From positions 31,317-95,316 of the forward strand of contig NW_020825594.1 of assembly GCF_003286085.1 (NCBI RefSeq): DNA of 64,000 nt, read 5' to 3'. Both the position numbers and the translations under genes were made by a program. Positions 1-9,100 of this stretch are shown here, one piece after another (within the stretch, counting starts at the first letter, position 1; each line of letters starts with the position of its first letter). The DNA comes from Drosophila persimilis (taxonomy: Eukaryota; Arthropoda; Insecta; Diptera; Drosophilidae). Below the pieces are notes generated by a model. The model did not search any database, was not told the origin of the DNA, and was given only the letters and a program-made list of their open reading frames with translations.

Positions 1-160
1 AGTTCGTCAGCACGTTCGAGTTCGAAGCTTTGGTTCGAAGCTTTGGCTCGAGGTCGGAGCGTTTCGGTTCGTGTCTCCGCTGAGACTTTGGTTCGAGTCT
101 CCACTAAGTGCCGATTAGTGTTGAGTCACGCCAATAGAGGGAGCCACAACTCGCCGGGCA

Positions 161-725
161 ATGCAAAGAGAGACGGAGGCCGACGCCAGCGACACTAGCC
201 TGGCTAGTGTAGCGGCGAGCTCGTCGACGAGCGTTCCCGCCCGCTGGCGGGGTCGGCCGAAGTCCTCAGCCGCCAAACAGGGAGCCAAGAAGATCGGGCT
301 TGGGATTGGGCTAGCTGGACAGCGGCCGATCCCAGCCAAGAGATCGCCGCCAACATCGCTCCCCTTTGAGCAGGCTCCATGCACCTCTGCCGCTGCCGCA
401 GCCGCTGCCACCACCGCTGCCGCTGCCACATACCCGGCAACTGGCATTGTCGCGGCAGGCTACTAGGCCATCATCGCGGAAATGTCTGCGATAAGGATGG
501 CGGTGAACGAGGCTGTCCTGAAGGGGCTGATGCCGCCAGAGGCCGGTACGACGAGTTGGTCATGGCCCTGTCTGGGGAAAAGGTGCGACAGCCTTCCCAG
601 GCCTGCCCACACCGAGCGCCGTCGCTGCACCGATCCCAAAGCCTAGGGATACCTGGTCTGCTCTAATAAAGAGCAAGAACCCGGAGGAGACCAGCAAGGA
701 GCTTGGAGTCCGCGTCCACGAGGTT
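161..725 (+). pseudogene. R1 ORF1 (gag-like) remnant
   Basis: The frame opens at 161 with an acidic, Ser/Ala-rich stretch and an Ala run encoded by GCC/GCT repeats (about 390-430), then meets a stop near 466. Reading on across frames gives recognisable R1 ORF1 blocks: a VNEAVLKG block near 510 and a TWSALIKSK block near 655. At about 720 the sequence changes directly to the post-endonuclease part of ORF2, so the zinc knuckles expected at the end of ORF1 are absent. R1 ORF1 protein normally binds element RNA. This copy is broken by stops and by the deletion. The exact borders are approximate. Confidence 0.55.
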
Positions 726-3179
726 CGCGAAGTGGTAAGGGAGATTGCCGAATTACCGGAAGACATCGCCGAATCGCCGTTGGACAACCAAGTGTCTGCA
801 CTGCGCTCTGTAGTGCACAGTGTGTGCGACAGAGTGCTGGGACGCAGCACACCGAGAGCCGCGAGAAAAGTAGTTTGGTGGACTGCCGAACTACACTCCA
901 AACGCCGAGAGGTCAGGAGACTGAGGCGATGGCTCCAGGACGCTCGTCGGCACGAGACCGACGCAGCAGAGGAAATTGTGCTCGCGTCGAGGATTTCCTC
1001 AGCGCAGTACAAGAAGCTCATCCTGAGATCGAAGGAAGACAACTGGCGACGCTTCGTGGGAGAGAACAGAGATGATCCATGGGGGCACGTCTACAGGATT
1101 TGCCGAGGCCGTAAAAAGAGCACGGAGATTGGATGCCTTCGAACGGATGGTAGGCTGGTCGCAAAATGGCGCGACTGTGCGGGTGTGCTCCTTCGCAACT
1201 TCTTTCCTGTTGCGGAGACGAATGCACACATTGCCATCCCGATCGAGGCTCCACCGGCCCTCGAAGCTTTCGAGGTTGATGCATGCGTCGCCAGGTTGAA
1301 GAGCAGACGCTCTCCCGGCATGGACGGCATCACAGGTGCCAAGCAGGTGCAAGGCATTGTGGCGTGCCATCCCTCAGCACATGACAGCGATGTATTCCCG
1401 CTGCCTGGAGACAGGGTATTTCCCAACGGAATGGAAGCATCCACTCCTGAAGGGACCCGATAAGGACCGGACCGATCCTACCTCATATCGGGGTATCTGT
1501 CTGTTGCCAGTGCTGGGCAAAGTGCTTGAGGGCATCATGGTGAATCGTCTGAAGGACACCATTCCGGATGGCTGCAGATGGCAATTTGGCTTTCGCCAAG
1601 GACGTTGTGTGGAGGATGCTTGGAAACACGTCGTGAGTACTGTTTCGGCCAGCCGGTCGAAATGCGTGCTCGGAGTCTTCGTGGATTTCAAGGGAGCCTT
1701 CGACAACGTTGAGTGGAATGCTGCACTACGCCGCCTCCTTGAGCTGGGATGCCGAGAAGCAAGCTTGTGGCGAAGTTTCTTCTCCGGCCGGAGTGCGAGC
1801 ATCGTCAGTAGGCATGGAGTAGCCACTGTTCCGGTGACAAGAGGTTGACCGCAGGGGTCCATAAGTGGTCCATTTATATGGGACATCTTAATGGACGTAT
1901 TGCTCCAGCGCTTAGAGTCCCTTGGTGCGCTCAGCGCGTATGCTGACGACTTGCTCCTCCTAGGCATGGAGTAGCCACTGTTCCGGTGACAAGAGGTTGA
2001 CCGCAGGGGTCCATAAGTGGTCCATTTATATGGGACATCTTAATGGACGTATTGCTCCAGCGCTTAGAGTCCCTTGGTGCGCTCAGCGCGTATGCTGACG
2101 ACTTGCTCCTCCTCATTGAAGGGAATGCCCGATCAGAGCTCGAACAAAAAGGAGGTGAGTTAATGTCCATCGTAGGCGCTTGGGGAGTTGAAGTCGGCGT
2201 TGCCGTTTCAACTAGCAAGACGGCGATCATACTGCTCAAAGGCATACTTAGACGGCCGCCAGTGGTACAGTTTGCTGGAGCAAGCCTGCCATATAAGCGC
2301 AAGTATCGGTACCTAGGCATCACGGTCGGCGAGCGGTTTAGTTTTCTCCCGCACATCACGGGCTTGCGTGATAAGCTGACCGGAGTCGTAGGGGCATTGT
2401 CGCGCGTACTGGGGTCGACGGTCGACTGGGGACTCAGTCCCCCCGCAAAGCGGACAATATATGCCGGACTCATGGTGCCCTGTGCACGATTTGGTGCCTC
2501 GGTTTGGTCTGTCGTGACGACGACGCAAGTGGTTGCCAGGAGGCATCTGCTTGCGTGCCAAAGGATCGTCCTGATTGGATGCCTACCGGTATGCCGAACA
2601 GTGTCCACCATGGCGCTGCAAGTACTAGCTGGAGCCCCCCCGTTTGAACTAAAGCGTGACTACCCGCTGGAGGAGAGCGATTGGCTGTACGGCGAAGATT
2701 TGGCAAATCTTAGCTGGAAGCAGAAGATGGCGCGACTAGACGAAGACCTGTTGTGCGAGTGGCAACGCAGATGGGAAGATGGTGACTCCCCAGGTCGGGT
2801 GACGCACCGCTTCATCCCGAACGCAGGCTTCGTCTACAGCGAACGAAGGTTTGGCTTCACGCTGCGCGCTGGGTTCCTGCTGACGGGCCACGGATCGCTC
2901 AATGCATTTCTGAATGGAAGAAACCTTAGCGACACGCCAGCATGTCTATGCGGCGCAGAACGCGAGGATTGGCAGCACTTCCTATGTGCTTGTCCCCTCT
3001 ATTCAGACTTGCGAGACCTCGATGGACTTGGAGTGCAGTACACGGATGGCGATTGGACCTTCTCCGATGGCTTCTCAGGAGTGAATGCGGACTCTCGACA
3101 GGTTCGCCGGACTGGCGTTCTCCAGGCGACAGCAGCTGCCGAATGTGCAAGCGGCGCACGGGCTGGGTGGATTCCCTAA
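726..3179 (+). pseudogene. R1 ORF2 remnant: reverse transcriptase without endonuclease
   Basis: Three overlapping frames carry the R1 RT. At 732-1340 is the linker with the SPGMDGITG motif. At 1336-1848 are the fingers and palm (FPTEWKHPLL, WQFGFRQGR, FVDFKGAFDNV). At 2043-3179 are the second AYADD box, the thumb and a C-terminal Cys/His cluster (CLCG...WQHFLCACP). A frameshift near 1340 separates the first two. A TGA stop lies just before PQGSISGPF near 1848, where the family has a sense codon. A 152-bp tandem duplication then shifts the frame again. The apurinic-type endonuclease that normally starts ORF2 is missing. The RT would copy element RNA at the nicked 28S site; this copy is dead. 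Confidence 0.9.
1809..2112 (+). repeat. 152-bp perfect tandem duplication over the R1 RT active site
   Basis: The segment starting TAGGCATGGAGTAG at 1809 is repeated from 1961 with a period of 152 bp and no visible mismatch. Each unit contains the PQGSISGPF box and the AYADDLLL catalytic box. Because 152 is not a multiple of three, the duplication shifts the reading frame. The lack of differences between units suggests a recent event. Confidence 0.96.
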
Positions 3180-3682
3180 CCAGGCCGGTCGGGGCTAAAA
3201 GGGAGGATCGAGCTGAGTCCTTAAGATCGGTACCACGGGTTGTGCAGTTCCAAGGCTGCACATTGAGGTCGGCCCCCTAGTGGGAGTATCGTGGTGGCTG
3301 TGGTTGATACCCAAACGTTACGCGGGGAGAGCCGCTAGGCTCCTCGTGGAGTTGCGCTCTCAACCGGGTGCCGAGACACATAGATCGGAAGACGTGTTAG
3401 ATACACCTCGCCCCTCACCAAGGGGGATTGTATGCCCGACCAGGATACTTTCAATTGGTACCAGAAGAGTCGCTATGTACATAGCTATAGCTTCTTTTTA
3501 GGGGCGCTAACTGGCGCATTGTACCAGGTTCCTGCGTATGTAGCGGTGGTGCGTGATGGCGTGATATATGTATATATATCGCACTAATCGAGGCTAAGCT
3601 GCAAATAAACATTAGACGCCGTGGTTGAAATCCCTCCCTGAGGAACCGCCACGTAAAATAAAGCTGAGAGATCAGATTCATT
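3180..3682 (+). other. R1 3' untranslated region
   Basis: No gene-like frame is supported here. The stretch lies between the R1 ORF2 stop and the first 28S bases at 3683, as the R1 3' UTR does. It includes a short TA-rich run (GTATATATATCG near 3570). No poly-A tail is seen at the 28S junction. Confidence 0.65.
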
Positions 3683-3715
<33 letters not shown>

Positions 3716-4327
3716 GTGGAATAATTAGCGGGGAAAGAAGACCCTTTTGAGCTTGACTCTAATCTGGCAGTGTAAGGAGACATAAGAGGTGTAGCATAAG
3801 TGGGAGATATTAGATTTCGGTTTGGTATCGACAATGAAATACCACTACTCTTATTGTTTCCTTACTTACTTGATTAAATGGAACGTGTATCATTTCCTAG
3901 CCATTATACGGATATATTTATTATATCTTATGGTATTGGGTTTTGATGCAAGCTTCTTGATCAAAGTATCACGAGTTTGTTATATAATCGCAAACAAATT
4001 CTTTAATGAGAAAATGCTTTTATGTATTTTCAGTTTGAAAATTTGGTATAACTCCAATTACTCAGGTATGATCCAATTCAAGGACATTGCCAGGTAGGGA
4101 GTTTGACTGGGGAGGCGGAGGTGTCCCAAGGCCAGCTCAGTGCGGACAGAAACCACACATAGAGCAAAAGGGCACATGCTGACTTGATCTCGGTGTTCAG
4201 TACACACAGGGACAGCAAAAGCTCGGCCTATCGATTCTTTTGGTTTAAAGAGTTTTTAACAAGAGGTGTCAGAAAAGTTACCATAGGGATAACTGGCTTG
4301 TGGCGGCCAAGCGTTCATAGCGACGTC

Positions 4328-4380
<53 letters not shown>

Positions 4381-4413
4381 CAAGCGTTGGATTGTTCACC
4401 CACGCAAGGGAAA

Positions 4414-4460
<47 letters not shown>

Positions 4461-4661
4461 AATGACAAAACGTTGTTGCGACAGCATTCCTGCGTAGTAC
4501 GAGAGGAACCGCAGGTACGGAGCAATGGCACAATACTTGTTCGAGCGAACAGTGGTATGACGCTACGTCCGTTGGATTATGCCTGAACGCCTCTAAGGTC
4601 GTATCCGTGCTGGACTGCAATGATAAATAAGGGGCAATTTGCATTGTATGGCTTCTAAACC
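3683..4661 (+). rRNA. 28SrRNA: 28S rRNA 3' portion (truncated, defective copy)
   Basis: About 980 bases match the 3' end of Drosophila 28S rRNA, starting at the R1 insertion site. Landmarks are the GAAAGAAGACCC block near 3734, the peptidyl-transferase block CCATAGGGATAACTGGC near 4281, and the sarcin-ricin loop AGTACGAGAGGAACC near 4497. The match ends at the expected 3' terminus (GGCTTCTAAAC). The 5' part of the gene is replaced by R1. In the normally invariant core after GACTGGGG (about 4108) roughly two dozen nucleotides are missing, including the GGTACATCTG block, so even the rRNA part would be non-functional. It abuts retroviral LTR sequence instead of the intergenic spacer. Confidence 0.94.
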
Positions 4662-4836
4662 TAATGTTGATGAAGCAATGGGGTCCATTGTTTATATTAT
4701 GGGGGCCCTAGCTTGGAGTATGGGAAGAAACAGTTATTGATTCTTGAGTGGGGTCCTGTTACTTGTGTGGATGGGGTGGATGAATTGTACATAAACATAA
4801 TGTGTATGGGATGTGGGGAATTATGGATATGTCACT
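4662..4836 (-). repeat. 3' LTR fragment of a 17.6/297-like errantivirus
   Basis: Read on the minus strand, a polypurine tract (GTTGGGGG) is followed at 4836 by AGTGACATATCC, the type of LTR start seen in the 17.6/297 group of Drosophila errantiviruses. Only about 175 bp of LTR remain before the join with 28S rRNA sequence at 4661. The family name is inferred from the LTR start and the adjacent env. Confidence 0.68.
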
Positions 4837-4953
4837 CCCCCAACGTTTGTTATTAGCCTGTCCCTAGGCGATTACCCTCGGGTATAGTGACGGGGTGTCA
4901 AGTGCGGTGGCTGAGGTTGGTTCCTCTTCTGCTTCTATTATAGGGTTAATACA

Positions 4954-5795
4954 TTAAACCGTGACTCTTTTAGGAGTTTTCTTAAATTTAACAGCTACAT
5001 AACTTAGTAGTACTAATATAATTATGACAAATGAAATTAGTAGACTTATTTGTAATAGGTTATTATATTTGGTGTATTGCATAATTATTTCATTAGTTTG
5101 GACATACGACAGTGGTTTTATTTTAGTTATGTTGACCTAAACATTCTGGGCAAAATCTAACATTGTGTTTGATATTGTAAATTCATTTAATTGGATTGAA
5201 CAGTTGTAGATTTTTATAATGGTATTTCCTTCCGCTATGATTTCTTGGTTTACAGAATTCTGGTTTAGCGGTTTTTTAAAAGATTCCATGTGATTAGTAT
5301 ATTGGGTTCAATAAAGTTTATTTAAAAGTTTTGAAAAGTTTTGGAATATGGACATTTAGTGGGAATTTGCATTAAAATTCCTTTTATACAATTGTCATTG
5401 GTTTTCAATCTAGTTTCTTTAACAAATACTTCTTCATTTTTTATGTAGTACTTGTCGTATGTCATATCTGTTAACATGTTATTTAATTCGTCTGGATACG
5501 GAACGATTTTATAGATTGGTACTTTTGTAATGTCTTTGGGAATGTTGGAAATTATAAGAATTTCGTTGGTATCGGATTTTAGCCATGTGGAGGATTTTAT
5601 ATTTAGTATTTTCTCAGAATTTATTTGTTCCAGGTAGTCTTGTTTTAATAATTTTGGATTAAATATACCGAGCCTAGTTAATTGCATACCTAGTTCTATA
5701 TCTTCGATATATTCTGTGAAATGTTGTAGATTGAATATCAAAATTTCTATTTGTTGATTCCTGTCTTTTTCTTCATTTAGTTTGTTTATAACTAT
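4954..5795 (-). pseudogene. env: Errantivirus env 3' part, broken
   Basis: On the minus strand 5795-5322 gives an envelope-like frame with the ordinary residue mix of an errantiviral Env ectodomain (a glutamine-rich helix, Cys-containing loops). A stop at 5322 ends it. Beyond the stop, in other frames, env sequence continues to a hydrophobic segment (5040-4990, rich in I, L and V) followed by a Lys-rich tail and a TAA at 4956-4954. This is the transmembrane anchor and cytoplasmic tail. Env of these elements is thought to allow movement between cells. The 5' part of env and the rest of the virus are missing, cut off by the BEL element at 5796. The first few residues of the frame come from the BEL LTR. 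Confidence 0.75.
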
Positions 5796-6185
5796 TGCCG
5801 CACCGGGCAACGCCTCCAAATCTGGGGCCGTACGTTTGATAAGCCTCCCGTGTTCAATACGCCTCCCGTGGTTTTGTTCTTTAAATCGGTTTTATTCATT
5901 TGTTTGTTTCACTTATTTATTCATTTACAATGTCGGGCGGGTGTTAAACTACGAGAGCTAGCGCTAAAAAACTTGTACCGCTTCAGTGCTTTTTCCGCTG
6001 CCTTTTGTTTTTGTTCTTCCTTCTTCCTGCCTTTATCTGCCGTTCGCCCTAATTAACCCTTTGCTCAGCGCTGTTAATGTTTGTGCTGTTAACGCAGTGA
6101 TATTCAGGGCTGTTAGGCGCAGTGATATTCAGGACTGTTAGGCGCAGTGATATTTAGAGCTGCCGCTGCGGTTTCTGCCGTAACA
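5796..6185 (-). repeat. 3' LTR of the BEL element
   Basis: It is nearly identical to 11988-12377, the few differences including one base near 6013 and one near 6148. It starts TGTTACGG on the minus strand directly after the polypurine tract. The last 24 or so codons of Gag-Pol run into it. Near its start (6100-6160) a unit of about 25 bp with the core AGTGATATTCAG is repeated three times. Confidence 0.95.
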
Positions 6186-9100
6186 TTCCCCCCTTCGCAA
6201 ACTTCGTCGCTTGTCGTGATGTTTGCCAAACTTCTGGTTAAGCCTTGATCCATTAGTGGGTTCGTTGTCCTCACGTCTAACTTGGCCAGTTTAACTATTG
6301 GCCGAGTTAGCAGTCCAGAAGCAGTGCGGATCACCGCGCTTCGGGCGATGCCGTCCTTGGCTACTCGAAGGTCCATGATGACGCCTTTCCTCCACTGCAC
6401 CTTGGGGCTTGTTTCGTCCGCTAGAACCACGACGTCTCCGAGTTGGATAGGGTTGGTTGGGGGTCCATGCCATTTGGTTCGTGTCGTCAGGCACGGTAGG
6501 TACTCCTTCAGCCATCGTTTTCTGAAGCTGTCCACGATCTGCCCTGCAATGCGAAAACTCTTACCAAGCATAGCTCCTATTGCGCTGCCGTCGCTCTTTG
6601 CTGCCATCGAGCTGGTCTCTGCTCTCAGAAAGTGATTCGGTGTAAGTACGTCGGCTTCCGGACACTCCAACGGCACGTTAGTCAGGGGTCGGGAATTTAG
6701 CATATTTTCTATCTTTGCTAGTGCTGTTCTCAGCACTGGTTCTTGTACGTGCGTCTCCTCTAATATTTCGGCTAGTATGGATTTCACCGATATGATCATT
6801 CTTTCCCACGCACCTCCCATGTGGGGTGCTCCTGGGGGTATGAAGGACCATTCTATTTGCGGGTACTTGGTTTCCAGTTCGTTCGGTAGAATTCTTTCAA
6901 TTTCTTCTCGTAGTAAGCGGCTGGCTCCTCGGAAGTTCTTCCCGTTGTCCGACACGATTCTCTTGGGGACTCCTCGACGGGCTACGAACATTTCCAATGT
7001 TAGCATGAAGGCGTCTGTTGACAGGGAGTTTGCCAGCTCGATGTGTACTGCTCGCACGGTGAGGCACGTGAATAGTACTCCCCATCGTTTCTCGCGTCGT
7101 CTTCCTACGTTTACCTCCAGTGGTCCGAAGTAGTCGATACCTGTGTTTGTGAATGCCAATTCGTTGATTGCTAGCCTCTCTGGTGGTAGGCTTCCCATCT
7201 CCGGTGCCTCTGGAAGCGCTCTTTTATTGCGACATCTTTGGCAGGTTTTCGCTACGGCGCGAACTCTTGCTCGCAGTCCTGGTATGTGGTACAATTGTCG
7301 CATCTTGTTGACGACGATCTCAGTAAGCTGATGCTGAAACCTCCGATGGAAATAATCAATGAGAAGATTAGTGACGTTATGTCCTCCGGGTAGAATTACT
7401 GGCCGTTTCAGGTTCCTCGTTATGCCGATCGACTTATCTATGCGGCCGCGTATTCTCAGTACGCCTGTTTCATCGAGGTACGGCGATAATTTGTAGATCG
7501 AACTTTTCTTACTCACGATTCTTCCTTGTCGTAGAAGAGCCATTTCTTCAGAGTAAGCCTCTTCTTGGACCATCCGGTATATAACGATGTTGACATCTTC
7601 CATGTTGCGAAAGTGTGCGGCTAAATTTGCCTCCTCTGATGCGAAATCTCTTTTGCGTATTTTGTCCAGAAATCTCATCACGCATCTCAGGGCTCCCGTG
7701 AACTTTTCCCATTTGCTAAAGCGACATACATTTGGGATTATGCTACTCAGCTTTGATGGCGGTTTCGGCGTATCCGTCCATTCGTGTACGTGTATCCGTT
7801 CCAGATTACTCGAGTTGAGCTGTGTAGTTGGCCAGTGTTCTTCCTCGTCAAATAGGAACGGCGGACCGGAGAACCATCTCGCTTCCGGTTGGAAACTCGA
7901 CTCTTTGGTCCACTTCGTTCCATCGTCTGCTACGTTCAGAGCGGATGGAACCCATTTCCATTCTGATATGTCCGAGGTTTCCAAGATCTCTCCAATTCGG
8001 AGCGCAACGAACTGATGGTACTTTCGGGCGTCTGAACATATCCAATACAACACGTTCTTGGAGTCGGTCCAAAAAACACGTCGCTTGACCTCGACGGAGA
8101 GCTCCTGTGTTATGAGTTTAGCTAGTCGTAGGCCGAGGATCGCTGCCATAAGCTCCATCCTGGGAATCGAAATTGGTTTCAATGGTGCCACTCTTGTCTT
8201 GGATGCGAGTAGTGTGCATCTGACTTCTCCTCTTTGTTCGATCCTTATGTAGGCGACGGCTGCAAAGGCGTTTATGCTCGCGTCTGTAAAGATGTGTAAT
8301 TGGATATTAGATGTTTCTTTCGTTAGACCGAGATATCGTGGAACCCTTAATTCTTCGATGTTTTGTAGTTGCCGTGCCCATATCATCCAACGTTGACGTT
8401 CGCTTTCTTCGACCTGTTCATCCCAGCCTACGGCCGACCTCCACACGTCCTGCAGTATTATCTTTGCCTGTATAATATAGAACCCCAGTAGTCCTAAGGG
8501 ATCGAAGATGGTCATGACTGTACGTAGAATTGACCGCTTCGTCACAGTTTTCGCTTCGTCGTATATGTCATTCGGAAACTTATTGACGAAGGTGAAGTAA
8601 TCATTCCTTGGATGCCACCACATGCCAAGCACTCGTTCTCGTCTTGTTGAGTCCGTCATCTCGATGGGCCGTTCTTGAGGATCTCCATCTCCTGAGAGCG
8701 CTCTCATCACAGTGCTCGAGTTAGATATCCATCCTCTCATCTCGAAGCCTCCTTCTTTGTGTATGTTCCTCACTGCCAGCGCTAGACTGACCATTTCGTC
8801 TTCTGAATCACAGCTTTGGAGCCAGTCATCTACAAAGGTGTTGCGAAGTATGAACCTTTCTGCGTTCCTATCTCTCACGTAGGTCGCTGCTGCTGGGGAA
8901 CACGAAGCACCAAAGGTCATTACGCTCATTACGTACCTATCCGGTTCTCGACTGGTGTCACCATATCTCCAGAGAAACTGCTGTAAGCTTTGATCCTCCG
9001 AACGTACCCTAACCTGGTGAAACATTTCTCTAATATCTCCGCAGATGCCAATAGACTTCTCTCGAAAGCGCGATATTACTCCTACCAGCGATGGCAATTG

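Larger units (their letters stand above)
1..3682 (+). mobile_element. R1: R1-clade non-LTR retrotransposon, internally deleted, at its 28S target
   Basis: The sequence runs into 28S rRNA sequence (CTATCTAGCGAAACC) at the region where R1 elements insert. The coding part matches R1: a gag-like ORF1 with an Ala/Pro-rich start, a reverse transcriptase (RT) with a YADD box, and a C-terminal Cys/His cluster typical of the R1 clade. R1 elements are normally about 5.3 kb; here only about 3.7 kb lies in the window. ORF1 runs straight into the region after the endonuclease, so the end of ORF1 and the whole endonuclease are missing. The left end of the window cuts the element or its 5' UTR. It cannot be active. 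R1 normally silences the rRNA unit it occupies. Confidence 0.9.

Noticed and set aside
115-447. Ala-rich minus-strand frames in the R1 5' region
   Set aside because: They are the reverse of the GCC/GCT run in R1 ORF1. The plus-strand frame matches the R1 family.
3735-3752. GACCCTTTTGAGC in 28S as a mutation of the universal block
   Set aside because: From memory Drosophila 28S itself has this sequence here, so it is not evidence of decay.
4459-4644. A minus-strand 61-codon frame in the 28S region
   Set aside because: It is the complement of conserved rRNA sequence around the sarcin-ricin loop and has no coding support.
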